DNA of 64,000 bases. Source: Marinoscillum sp. MHG1-6 (GTDB lineage: Bacteria; Bacteroidota; Bacteroidia; Cytophagales; Cyclobacteriaceae). Position numbers and translations under genes: made by a program. A model generated the notes under the pieces. That model was not told where the DNA came from, did no database searches, and saw nothing but the letters and a program-made list of their open reading frames with translations. This document shows positions 34,207 to 44,108 of this stretch, piece by piece (the stretch's first letter is position 1; each line of letters opens with the position of its first letter). The stretch is taken from NCBI RefSeq assembly GCF_024714475.1, contig NZ_JAMZMI010000002.1, positions 248,001-312,000 of the forward strand, in the 5' to 3' direction.

Positions 34207-35937
34207 CTACCTGTATCCATTATTCGTTGGATCGGTTGAAAGGATGAATGGGTTCGGCACAAACTCTGAATTCGGTATAGGCCACAAAACATGATGATCC
34301 TTGAAGTTGAGATGTCCCACATAGAATCCATTATCTGCAGGAGCCATGGCGGACCATCTGGTCTCAAATGCTGCTCCGGCTGCCATGATTCTTTCCTTTA
34401 GAATCCCCCATCTGATCAAATCATGCTTTCTCAGCCCTTCACTACAAAGCTCCCATGCGCGCTCATCAATCACCACATCCAGGGTCAATGACCCCTTATC
34501 AATAGCTGAAGCTGTATTGACAGGAAGGTTATGAGCTCTTCTTCGCACCATATTGAGTTTTTCCAAACCATCAGCCACATCTGTCCCGGTCATGAGAGCT
34601 GCCTCAGCATACATGAGCAACACATCTGCATATCTGATCACCGGCCAGTCCATACTCTCTTTGTTGTTGTTTTCAGAGACCTCTGGCATCAGGTATCTTC
34701 TGAATTTACCATTACCTATACCCCAATAGTATGGGGTACCTTCCGAACTATTTGTAGGAAGATCGTACCAGGCATTAACGCCTCCCGAACCCCGGCTTCG
34801 AAATAAAAAGCATGAATAATCTCTACGAATGGAATCTGATGCCTCAAACGAATCATAGAACGACCAGGTCAGAGGCATTCTGTTGTCACCCCTTCCAGGA
34901 CCGCCGGCACTCTTATCCGCAGTACCAACTCCATGCCAGGCACCAATCCACCCACTATCATCCTGATTTGCAGTGTACAAGTATTGAATCGCCCACATGA
35001 TCTCCGTATCATCGGTAACTCCCAGGGCAATATTCCACCAAAGCTCAGGGTAGTTATCAAACATCTCTGCCCGATCGCCTCTAAAACCATCAGCAGTAGG
35101 TTCAATGAACTCAAAGTCAGTCAATAATTGATGCTCACCGCTTTCGATGATCTCCTTGGCTGCCAACCGAGCATCTTCATACTTGGTCGCATCCTCTATC
35201 GGCTTACCAGCCCATGCCAGATATGCCCTCGTCAACATACCTAAAGCAGCTCCTTTGCTGGCTCTTCCCAACTTACCGGATGATGCCCATGGCAGATTCT
35301 CAGCAGCAAATTTCAAATCCTTCTCGATTTGCTCGTAGATTTCAACCTGTGGAGTCCGGGCTACTACTTTGGCTTCACTTACAGTCTCTATAGTTGTCGT
35401 CTTCAAGGGTATATCCCCCCATTTTTTCACCATTTCGAAGTAAACAACACCCCTTAGAAAATGAGCCTCTGCGTATGCAAATTTGATGTCTTCATCCGAT
35501 GTGGTTTCATAAAGCGGTCTAATCCCATCTATTGCCAGATTTGCCGCATAAATCGCTTCGTATCCTTTGGCCCAAGCCTGAGATATGGCCTGATTATCCT
35601 CAGTAAATATATGATCGTTTACCTGACCATGAGCAGCATTTCTATCCCTGTTGGATCGGTTGAACCTACTGATATCAGTGGGTCCCTGTAGCTCATAGCT
35701 CATCCATCTGCCATAGAAATCTTCATGAGATATGGCATTGTATATCCCCATCACACCCATCTCAGCCGTAGCAGCATCCTTATAGAAATCAGACGAGTCA
35801 AATTCACTCGGTGCTTCCTCCTGTAAACTGTCTTCACAAGATGAAATACCGGTAAAGACGGCTACCAAAACCAGTAACCTGAAAAGGCGATTTTCCAAAA
35901 TACCACCTAAATGGCCTCTTTTATTCTTACTTTTCAT
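34207..35937 (-). CDS. susD: SusD/RagB-family glycan-binding lipoprotein
   Basis: A 576-residue outer-membrane lipoprotein (lipobox GISSCED, Cys34) that forms the lid over the SusC transporter. The TPR-like helical fold is shown by the N-terminal YKDAATAEMGVMGIYNA, the AYEAIYAANLAIDGI and AEAHFLRGVVYFEMVKKWGDIPL segments, and the C-terminal VIDERAWELCSEGLRKHDLIRWG and NPFILSTDPTNNGYR. It follows susC by 18 bases and is in the same operon. Ligand cannot be read from sequence; the context suggests a sulfated uronate polysaccharide. Confidence 0.95.
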   Translation of the reverse strand: MKSKNKRGHLGGILENRLFRLLVLVAVFTGISSCEDSLQEEAPSEFDSSDFYKDAATAEMGVMGIYNAISHEDFYGRWMSYELQGPTDISRFNRSNRDRNAAHGQVNDHIFTEDNQAISQAWAKGYEAIYAANLAIDGIRPLYETTSDEDIKFAYAEAHFLRGVVYFEMVKKWGDIPLKTTTIETVSEAKVVARTPQVEIYEQIEKDLKFAAENLPWASSGKLGRASKGAALGMLTRAYLAWAGKPIEDATKYEDARLAAKEIIESGEHQLLTDFEFIEPTADGFRGDRAEMFDNYPELWWNIALGVTDDTEIMWAIQYLYTANQDDSGWIGAWHGVGTADKSAGGPGRGDNRMPLTWSFYDSFEASDSIRRDYSCFLFRSRGSGGVNAWYDLPTNSSEGTPYYWGIGNGKFRRYLMPEVSENNNKESMDWPVIRYADVLLMYAEAALMTGTDVADGLEKLNMVRRRAHNLPVNTASAIDKGSLTLDVVIDERAWELCSEGLRKHDLIRWGILKERIMAAGAAFETRWSAMAPADNGFYVGHLNFKDHHVLWPIPNSEFVPNPFILSTDPTNNGYR

Positions 35938-35955
35938 TTTTATCTTTTTAAAATC

Positions 35956-38900
35956 TTAAAAACTAACTGAAACACCTCCTATTAGCGCTCTGGACCTTGG
36001 ATAAGCACCATAGTCCACACCGGAGGTTAAACCATTACCTCTGCTATTGCCTTCAGGATCAAATCCGGAATATTTAGTCCAGGTTACCAGGTTTTGCCCT
36101 GTTACGTAGACCCGTACTTTGTTCAAGTTGACTTTGCTCGTAATTGCCTTAGGAAAGGTATAGCCTAGCGATACTACCTGAAGTCTCAAGAAAGAACCAT
36201 CTTCAATGTATTCATTGGTAAGAACAGCCGATTTATCATCTGCACTTCTAAATGTAGGATTGTTAGCCACGTTTTCATCTACCGTCAAATCTGTCCTCCA
36301 GCGATTGTTTACTTCAGCCAACACATTTCGGTTTCTTTCCAAATTGGAAGTGTAGAGAATTCTATTGGCGTTATATACTTTGTTACCCACGGAGAAAGTC
36401 AAAAACACACTCAAATCCACTCCCTTATAGGAAAAGTTGTTAGTAATACCTCCAAAGAATTTTGGAACGGTATTTCCCAGCACTACTTTGTCCTCACTAT
36501 TAATCACGCTATCGCCATTCATATCCACATACTTGCGATATCCCGTTTGAGCGGCTTCACCTGCAACAGCTGTTATATCTAAAATGGGGTTTCCTTCGGT
36601 ATCAAAATCTTGCGGCAGGAATAAACCATCTGCCACATAACCATACATCTGACCAAAAGGCTGTCCTAATATGGTGATATAATCCCCAGCGTAAGCACTT
36701 TCATCTGGTCTGGCATCCCAGCCAGAAGAATGCAAAAGGCTATCCTGATCACCCGTCAATTTCAAAGTTTCAGTTCTGTATTTACTGATATTCAAGTTAC
36801 TTGTCCACTTAAACTCCTTATCCATGATAATAGCGTTAAGAGACAGCTCTACACCCTCATTTCGTATTTTTCCAACATTTTCTGTGATATCCGAAAAACC
36901 TGAGCTCGGTGGTAGAAGAGATATTAGCAAAAGGTCTTTAGAATCCTTTCTGTAAATATCAAACCCCGTAGTTATTCTATTGTTCACAAACCCAAGATCC
37001 AGTCCAATATTCACTTGCTCCTGTTTTTCCCATCTTACTTCCGGATTGGCTTTGTTAAGGGCTGTTACACCCGCTGCAATTGAATTATTCAATCCGTATC
37101 CTGATGATCCCAATAAGGATCCGGACAATCCCGATGCAATTCGGTCGTTACCTACCTGACCCCACTCAACGCGCAACTTACCGTCAGCAAATATTCCCAG
37201 GTTCTGAACAAAATCTTCGTCCCCGAATCTCCAGGCTCCGGATACAGAAGGGAAAATTCCGAATTTATTAAGAGAACCAAATTTGGATGATCCATCACGT
37301 CGCAAAGTACCTGTAAACAAATACTTGTCTCTAAAAATGTAATTCACCCGGGTGAATTGGGAAATCAATTTATTAGTTCGTAACCTGTAAGAATCTGCGG
37401 TTACCGATGGTGACGCAGAAAGGTTATCCAGACCACTATTTACATCTGGAAACTCGAGTGCCAACACCTCAACGTTCGTCCCAACGGACTCATTATATTC
37501 TGTACCTAACATGGCGGTCATTTCATGCTCCGTACCAAAGTTCCTTTTGTAGGTCAAGTAGCTGGCAACATTATAATATTCACGGACACGATTTTCAACC
37601 GAACCACTTGTAAAACCATCTCGAATGTAGCGAGGGCTATTTATATGATTAAATGCTCTACTTTCCCTTACATTTCGTGAAAGCCCCCCATTGACCCGCA
37701 TTTTAAGTCCTTTAATAATCTTATAATCCACATAGCCATTCCAAATTAACTGGTTATCCTCCCGGAATCGATCCATTGTTCGTGCCGTAACGAGTGGATT
37801 CAATACGAAGGCAGTACCAGCCTGATCCTGATTAGGTTGCTGTGTCAGTAGCTCCTCAGTCGTCAGTGCCAATCCTCCTGTGGGTCTCGACTGTACTACA
37901 TCTTTTAAATACCCAAAGCGGTTGCTCGACCCACTTCCATCATTATTCAAAATATTGGCCGAGGTAAAAATCCCATCAGTTTGTGACTTTGAGTAAGAAA
38001 TATTCGTCCCCACAACCAATTTATCCGACAAATCCTGATCTATTTTCAACTTCAGATATTTTCGATTGAACAAACTCCCTTCAATCAAACCTTCTGTATT
38101 ATAAGAGGTAGCAGCCAAAGCATACCTCGTGCTTTCATTACCACCATTAACAGTAAACGTATGACTTTCAACCGGTGTATTTCTAAACACCTCTTCCTGC
38201 CAGTTAACACCTTCAACTGCTTCATAGCCTTCCAGCGGCCCAAAAGCTCTCATAGCATTTGTTTCACCATCTACCTCATATCGCAGATCGACAAATTGAT
38301 AAGGAGTAAGAACATCCAGTGTTTTAGTAACACCCTGAACTCCCACAAATCCATTGTAGTTCACATTAACCTGTTCTTTTTTTCCGGTCCGGGTGGTGAC
38401 CATGATCACACCATTACTACCTCTTGTTCCATAAATGGCAATCGCTGAAGGGCCTTTCAGAACCTCCATGTTTTCAATATCTGATGGATCTATCGTTGTA
38501 GGATCAAAATCCGGTAAAATAAAACCATCTACCACCCATAGTGGAGCACTTGAACCGGTAATAGAGCTTGCTCCTCTGATCCGTATATCTGCAGCGGTAC
38601 CTGGTCGTCCTGAACTTGTGGTTACCTGTACACCAGCTATCCTACCTTGTAGCGCCTGATCAACTGACCCAGCAGGAGCCTTTGACATTTCGGAAAGTGG
38701 AGCAGAACCAACCGAGCCCGTCAGGTCACGCCGGTTGGTCTCTCCATAACCGACTACTACTACTTCGGATAATTCCTGGAGATCTTCAGCCAATTCGACA
38801 TTAATTTGTGAATTGTTTCCGACCGCCCGCTTTTCACTGATAAAGCCCAAAAAAGAAAACACCAAAATATCCTGGTCACTTGACACAGTGATGGAATAAT

Positions 38901-39111
38901 TACCATCAACGTCCGTAACCGTTCCTTGAGTGGTGCCTTCAACAAGAATACTAACACCGGGTAACCCAATGCCACTAGCATCTGTGACTTTACCTTTGAT
39001 AACACTTGCTTGTGCAAAAGCCGAATTCACGGCAAGCACTATTAATACAAGGGTGCTTAACACCAACCTGTATCTTTTTAGCTTTTTGCATAAACTGTAT
39101 GGTTTTCTCAT
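35956..39111 (-). CDS. susC: SusC/RagA-family TonB-linked outer-membrane transporter
   Basis: About 1050 residues from the preferred ATG at 39111 (frame open to 39153). Signal peptide ends NSAFAQ. A CarboxypepD_reg-like domain (VIKGKVTDASGIGLPGVSIL) is followed by the TonB box VVVVGYGE and the plug (RDLTGSVGSAPLSEM, AGVQVTTSSGRPGTAADIRIRG, GSSAPLWVVDGF, PSAIAIYGTRGSNGVIMVTT) and the barrel ending YPRSRALIGGVSVSF. It imports oligosaccharides with its SusD lid. First gene of the susC-susD-lipoprotein operon; its promoter must lie in the 545-base gap in front of it. Confidence 0.96.
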   Translation of the reverse strand: MRKPYSLCKKLKRYRLVLSTLVLIVLAVNSAFAQASVIKGKVTDASGIGLPGVSILVEGTTQGTVTDVDGNYSITVSSDQDILVFSFLGFISEKRAVGNNSQINVELAEDLQELSEVVVVGYGETNRRDLTGSVGSAPLSEMSKAPAGSVDQALQGRIAGVQVTTSSGRPGTAADIRIRGASSITGSSAPLWVVDGFILPDFDPTTIDPSDIENMEVLKGPSAIAIYGTRGSNGVIMVTTRTGKKEQVNVNYNGFVGVQGVTKTLDVLTPYQFVDLRYEVDGETNAMRAFGPLEGYEAVEGVNWQEEVFRNTPVESHTFTVNGGNESTRYALAATSYNTEGLIEGSLFNRKYLKLKIDQDLSDKLVVGTNISYSKSQTDGIFTSANILNNDGSGSSNRFGYLKDVVQSRPTGGLALTTEELLTQQPNQDQAGTAFVLNPLVTARTMDRFREDNQLIWNGYVDYKIIKGLKMRVNGGLSRNVRESRAFNHINSPRYIRDGFTSGSVENRVREYYNVASYLTYKRNFGTEHEMTAMLGTEYNESVGTNVEVLALEFPDVNSGLDNLSASPSVTADSYRLRTNKLISQFTRVNYIFRDKYLFTGTLRRDGSSKFGSLNKFGIFPSVSGAWRFGDEDFVQNLGIFADGKLRVEWGQVGNDRIASGLSGSLLGSSGYGLNNSIAAGVTALNKANPEVRWEKQEQVNIGLDLGFVNNRITTGFDIYRKDSKDLLLISLLPPSSGFSDITENVGKIRNEGVELSLNAIIMDKEFKWTSNLNISKYRTETLKLTGDQDSLLHSSGWDARPDESAYAGDYITILGQPFGQMYGYVADGLFLPQDFDTEGNPILDITAVAGEAAQTGYRKYVDMNGDSVINSEDKVVLGNTVPKFFGGITNNFSYKGVDLSVFLTFSVGNKVYNANRILYTSNLERNRNVLAEVNNRWRTDLTVDENVANNPTFRSADDKSAVLTNEYIEDGSFLRLQVVSLGYTFPKAITSKVNLNKVRVYVTGQNLVTWTKYSGFDPEGNSRGNGLTSGVDYGAYPRSRALIGGVSVSF

Positions 39112-39656
39112 GTTGTAAATTTTTAATTTAGAATACCAGCAAGTTCCCTTCAAAACCAGGTTTTCATCAGGTACTTTTGTTTCCGAAATCGGTCTTTTTG
39201 AATCCTGATTGCTTTTTTAGCACTATTAGCCCTAATATTTCGTGCGTTTTTAAGAAAAAATCAATTCATACCTTCCCCATAGATTAGAATTTAGTTAGCC
39301 GTATTAATAAAAGCTGAAACATTTCGATACATCGCACAATTCGACTGATCAATACAGTGAATTGATTTGCACACTGTGAAAAATTGTTTTGACTCCTATT
39401 CTTGAAGATCAACACTCAAAAGTTATTGCAGGTTTCTGATTGGATATGTTTTAGTTATACCATGCCTGCAAGACATTCAGGCTTTTTTGATTATCAGTAT
39501 TTTTAGATGAGCTACCTTTTTCAGGGACCTTATATACCCTTTGGTTTTTGAGGCTTGTTGACATAAAACTATAATTAAGCCAAAGAAATGCTCTATCTCA
39601 ATCTTCAAGGAAGACTGTTTCCTTGATTGGTTTTAATAAATCGAAAGAAATGATCC
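39112..39656. other. Non-coding region between susC and the hybrid regulator gene
   Basis: 545 bases without a convincing gene; the small reading frames overlap the regulator gene antisense or lack coding character. It must contain the susC promoter. I found neither a good TTTG/TAnnTTTG pair nor a copy of the CAAATG-N11-GTAACA motif that precedes other PUL units, which suggests that susC may be controlled by a different or more degenerate site. Confidence 0.5.
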
Positions 39657-42600
39657 TTAATCCTTATTGAGTATTTCCCGAATAGTAAAGTTCTCAGGGG
39701 TGACTCTATTGGATTGCAGGTATTCGGTCGGAGAAACTCCGAACTCCTTTCTAAAGCATTTTCTAAAGTATCCGGTATCCTGAAATCCGGTTTTGTAACA
39801 AACTTCATTAACGTTTAGCTTGTTTTGCTCAAGAAGATGCGCTGCAGCTTTTAACCGAATCTTTCTAATCAATTCAACAGGAGCGATACCTGTCAGCTGC
39901 TTAATTTTTCTAAAAAGATGCACCCTACTGATTCCCATATCCTTACTTAGTGAGGCCACACTAATTTTGGTATCCGCCATTTTTTCCTTCACGAGCGCTA
40001 CCAAATCATCTAAAAGCTTCTCATCGGCTGATAATTCATTAAGATTTTCTACCGAAAGGAACTCTTCTTTATGTACGCGTTTTCGAACCGATCTCTGATA
40101 CTCAATGATGTTGTTTATCCTGATATTTAATTCTGTGATACTAAATGGCTTAGTGAGATATTCATCTGCTCCAAATTGCAAACCCTGCATTTTTTGATCA
40201 AATGCGGTTTTTGCAGTTAACAATACAATCGGAATATGTTTGGTTTTGGGGTCTTGTTTTAGAATTTTACATAGCTCTAACCCATCTAATTCCGGCATCA
40301 TGATATCACTGATAATCAAACTGGGCATTATCTCAATTGCCTTATGAACACCCTCGCGTCCATTGGGAGCCTCAATGACCTTAAATCTTTTCTGCAAATT
40401 TCGTCGCAGAAAACTTCTCAATTCTTCATTATCCTCTACGATCAAAATTGTGAAGTCCTCATGCTCGGTATCCAAATAACCATTCGGTAACTCTTGAATT
40501 TCACTCAATTGTGTTTGCATGGTAGCGGGTGCTACGGCAACTGACTCATCTTGTTCATATATAAGCTCAGCCTTTTCCTCTTCGCTGTAGGCACCTTCTG
40601 CCAATGGTAATCCAAAGACCACCTCTGTTCCCTTGTTTACAATACTATCTATTGTTATATACCCTTTGTGGAGGTTCACCAGTCCCTGGGTAACCGCCAA
40701 TCCAATACCAGTACCCGTATTCTGTTTTCTTCTGTTACTAACCTGGTAAAAGGGTTTGAAAATGTGATCAAGATGACTTTTCTCAATTCCCACTCCATCA
40801 TCCTTCACCTTAACCACCATCATTTCCTCATCCTGATCAATGGACAAGCTCACAATGATTTCCCCTTTTTTATTACAATATTTAAACGAATTGGACAGTA
40901 AATTAAACATGATCTTTTCAAACTTATCCCTGTCCAAATACATGATCATCGACTGAACCTCTGTTCTAAACTTCAAAGAAACATCGAGCAATTTGGCATG
41001 ATCAGAAAAAGATTCAATTACAGAATCCATACAGTCTACAATATCTTCTTTGACCACCTTCAGCTCAAGCTTGCCATTATCCAACTTTCGGAAATCCATG
41101 AGCTGACCAACAAGCCTAAGAAGATGAGTCACATTCTTTTTTACTACCTGCAACCTACCTCTCAATTCATTATGGACATTTAATTCATTAATCATCTCTT
41201 CAATCGGACCGTAGATTAAAGTGAGTGGGGTTCTGAAATCATGAGAAATATTGGTAAAAAACTGCAGCTTCATTTTTGTGATTTCCTCAGTTCTTTCTTT
41301 GCTCAGTCGCTCCACTTCGAGATTATGCTCTAATTTGAGTTGGATCAACAAAAAGCGTCTAACCACCATAAAAAGAATGATTGCCAATGCTGTATAAATG
41401 CTGTACGCCCACCAGGTTTTCCAGGGAGCCGGATTAACCGTAATGTTCAACGATGCTCCTTCTTCATTCCATATTTCATCATTATTGGATGCTTTTACTT
41501 TAAACACATAATCACCGGGATCTATGTTGGTATAGGTTGCAAATCGTTGACTGCCAACTTGTATCCAATCCTCATCAAAACCCTCAAGCTTGTAGGCATA
41601 TTTATTCTTTTTGGATGATGTGTAATTCAAAGCGACAAATTCAAGCGTAAAGTTGTTTTGATCGTGATTAAACTCTAAATCATTTGTAGTACTAATGTCT
41701 TGTGTTAGAATACCGTATCGTCCGTTGATCTTTTCCTCTTCATTAAAAACCTTTAGACCTGTAATGTATACCGGTGGCTTGTACACATTGGTAGTTAGAC
41801 TATTAGGTTGCAAGAGCATGAGCCCATTCAGACCGCCCAGCAAGAATTCACCGTTGTTCAGCTTTAATGCTGCTGATTCATTGAATTCTGTAATTGGCAA
41901 ACCCTCACCTCTACCATAATTTGTAAAGATTTCCTCATCAGGATCAAACTTGCTCAGTCCTCCAGGTGTGGTAAGCCAAAGGAAACCATCTGAATCCTCC
42001 AAAATGGCATATACGATAGCATTAACCAACCCATCGTTAACCGTGTAATTGTAAAAATCTTTGGTGCCTGAATTGAACTTATTGAGGCCTCCGCCATATG
42101 TACCAACCCAAACATTCGACCTGCTGTCTTCATAAATGCAATAGACCCTGTTATTGCTCAATGAATTCCGATCTGAATCCGTGTTGAGATATTGTTCTTC
42201 AATTTTGAATTCATTGTTAAATATGTTGATTCCTCCCCCGTTAGTCCCAACCCATATTTCACCATTAGTAAGCTCAATAATGGCCTTTACTCTGTTATCT
42301 GTCAAAGCAGGGTGTGATTGACTAAATGTATGATAACATCTGGAGTTGCTTCGACTGGGATCAATTACCGTCAAGCCGGAGGCCGTACCCACCCATAAAT
42401 TCTCGTTAGAGTCTCTAAACAATACATCGATGTTACCGCCGCATACTGAAGGACTGGTTGAGGTATTGTAATTTACAAATTTCTTATCCTCAATGTTAAA
42501 ATGATCAAGCCCCCGAATGTACGTTCCTACCCATAAACTACCATCAGAATCCAGGGCCAATGATTTCACAGTTTTAGCGCTTAGCCCACCTGAGACATTC

Positions 42601-43805
42601 GGATTATAGGGGTATCTAATAAATTTGTTGTTCTTAGTATCAAAATAGTTGAGACCTCCTCCTTCAGTCCCAATCCATATATTGCCTTTCGAATCTTCTA
42701 CCATGGGGCCAACTACGTCGAAGCTGATACTGTTCTCATTTTGTGGATCGCTTCTATAAAATTTAAAGGTCTGGGCATGGGGATCCATCATATTTACCCC
42801 CCCAAAGTAGGTGCCCACCCAAAAGATTCCCGTATCATCCACCAATAACGACCTGATTGAATTATTCGACAACCTTCCCTCATATAAATCCTCATGAAAG
42901 TAAGCCTTTATGGTCCAATTTTCTAAATCGAAATAATTCAACCCATTATACGTCCCAACCCACAAATTCCTTTTGGAGTCGACGGTCAGACACCTTACCC
43001 TGTCATTGCTCAGCGAAGGTTTCGTTTTGTCACTCGAGGTAAACATTTGAAAGGTCTTCTTAGATACATCAAAGTAGCCCAAACCAGAGGCATCAAAGCC
43101 CACCCAAAGGTTTTTATTGTCGACAGAAACAATCGAAGAAATGCGAATACCATAAGGGCCCGGGTTTCCAGGCTTAAATTGATTTACTTTTCCCGATTCA
43201 AAATCAAGCAGTAATAATCCATGCTCATCCGTCCCCATCCACAATCTATTTTGATCGTCGACAAATATCTCGTTGACATACACAGATAATTTGGTATTAA
43301 CGGAATCATTTAAGCCGTATTCCTTCATCCTTCCATCTCCATAAAAGAAAAGTCCGGCCGATCCCCCTACCCACACTTTACCATTTCTATCGGTCGTGAT
43401 ATCCCCGACAGCATTTTCATACAAATTACGTCCCCTCCGTGGAGCTAAATAGAGTCGCTTGAACGCATTCTGATACCTATCGTAAATATTTACTCCATCC
43501 TCAGTTCCAATCCATACATTCCCGGAATTATCTTCTGATATGCATGTTATACTATTATTGCTAATGGATGAGGAGTCAAAACGATCCGAACGGAAAACCT
43601 CAATTTCGTAACCATTGTATCTATTAAGTCCATCCCTGGTACCAAACCATATATAACCTCTACTGTCCTTGAAAATGGCCATCACTCCATTTTGAGACAA
43701 TCCATTCTCAGTGGTTATATGCTGAAATGAAGGTTCAGAACTCTGAGCTTTTACATCAAAGCCTGAAACAGCTATGAGAAGAAAAATAATATACCGGACC
43801 CTCAT
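39657..43805 (-). CDS. Hybrid two-component system regulator (HTCS)
   Basis: One 1382-residue protein combining sensor and regulator. A signal peptide (about 1-20) leads into a two-lobed periplasmic Reg_prop propeller (about 30-690; repeats like YIWFGTRDGLNRY, NVWVGTYGGGLNKF) and a Y_Y_Y domain (700-780). A transmembrane helix (about 800-818) follows, then a HisKA domain with His855 (ISHDFRTPL), HATPase (about 960-1075), a receiver with Asp1167 (IISDIMMPELDG) and an AraC DNA-binding domain (about 1280-1375). Such HTCS proteins sense an oligosaccharide in the periplasm and activate their PUL. It is convergent with nothing and reads toward susC; the sensed ligand is probably a product of the lyases. 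Confidence 0.96.
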   Translation of the reverse strand: MRVRYIIFLLIAVSGFDVKAQSSEPSFQHITTENGLSQNGVMAIFKDSRGYIWFGTRDGLNRYNGYEIEVFRSDRFDSSSISNNSITCISEDNSGNVWIGTEDGVNIYDRYQNAFKRLYLAPRRGRNLYENAVGDITTDRNGKVWVGGSAGLFFYGDGRMKEYGLNDSVNTKLSVYVNEIFVDDQNRLWMGTDEHGLLLLDFESGKVNQFKPGNPGPYGIRISSIVSVDNKNLWVGFDASGLGYFDVSKKTFQMFTSSDKTKPSLSNDRVRCLTVDSKRNLWVGTYNGLNYFDLENWTIKAYFHEDLYEGRLSNNSIRSLLVDDTGIFWVGTYFGGVNMMDPHAQTFKFYRSDPQNENSISFDVVGPMVEDSKGNIWIGTEGGGLNYFDTKNNKFIRYPYNPNVSGGLSAKTVKSLALDSDGSLWVGTYIRGLDHFNIEDKKFVNYNTSTSPSVCGGNIDVLFRDSNENLWVGTASGLTVIDPSRSNSRCYHTFSQSHPALTDNRVKAIIELTNGEIWVGTNGGGINIFNNEFKIEEQYLNTDSDRNSLSNNRVYCIYEDSRSNVWVGTYGGGLNKFNSGTKDFYNYTVNDGLVNAIVYAILEDSDGFLWLTTPGGLSKFDPDEEIFTNYGRGEGLPITEFNESAALKLNNGEFLLGGLNGLMLLQPNSLTTNVYKPPVYITGLKVFNEEEKINGRYGILTQDISTTNDLEFNHDQNNFTLEFVALNYTSSKKNKYAYKLEGFDEDWIQVGSQRFATYTNIDPGDYVFKVKASNNDEIWNEEGASLNITVNPAPWKTWWAYSIYTALAIILFMVVRRFLLIQLKLEHNLEVERLSKERTEEITKMKLQFFTNISHDFRTPLTLIYGPIEEMINELNVHNELRGRLQVVKKNVTHLLRLVGQLMDFRKLDNGKLELKVVKEDIVDCMDSVIESFSDHAKLLDVSLKFRTEVQSMIMYLDRDKFEKIMFNLLSNSFKYCNKKGEIIVSLSIDQDEEMMVVKVKDDGVGIEKSHLDHIFKPFYQVSNRRKQNTGTGIGLAVTQGLVNLHKGYITIDSIVNKGTEVVFGLPLAEGAYSEEEKAELIYEQDESVAVAPATMQTQLSEIQELPNGYLDTEHEDFTILIVEDNEELRSFLRRNLQKRFKVIEAPNGREGVHKAIEIMPSLIISDIMMPELDGLELCKILKQDPKTKHIPIVLLTAKTAFDQKMQGLQFGADEYLTKPFSITELNIRINNIIEYQRSVRKRVHKEEFLSVENLNELSADEKLLDDLVALVKEKMADTKISVASLSKDMGISRVHLFRKIKQLTGIAPVELIRKIRLKAAAHLLEQNKLNVNEVCYKTGFQDTGYFRKCFRKEFGVSPTEYLQSNRVTPENFTIREILNKD

Positions 43806-44108
43806 ATAAATCCTTTGATTTAGTCAATAAAAATATGAGACAAGGTATTCAAAGCAGATTTTAGGTAACATGGCATATTAAATTTATCAATTTACCTCAT
43901 CAGACACAAAAACGTGATTATGGAAATGATGATGAGTTGATCACTCATCATACCAGGTTTGAGTAAACTACTGACACGCAACCTTCAATTTAAGGAATAG
44001 AAGAATATGGCCATATTGGCCATATTCCCTATTCTGATCTATAACTCGCCGGATTTCAATTTTTTGATTCGATTTAATCTCCCCTTTTTCTTGAAATAGT
44101 TAAGTCGC
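43806..44108. other. Intergenic region with two strong hairpins
   Basis: 303 bases without a gene. It contains ATGATGAGT-TGATC-ACTCATCAT (43929-43951, 9-bp stem) and GAATATGGCCA-TAT-TGGCCATATTC (44003-44027, 11-bp stem). Neither has a convincing T tract in the minus-strand direction. They could be weak terminators of the lyase pair upstream or regulator sites for the HTCS gene, whose promoter must be here. A lone GGTAACA lies at 43864-43870 in the opposite orientation. Confidence 0.5.
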
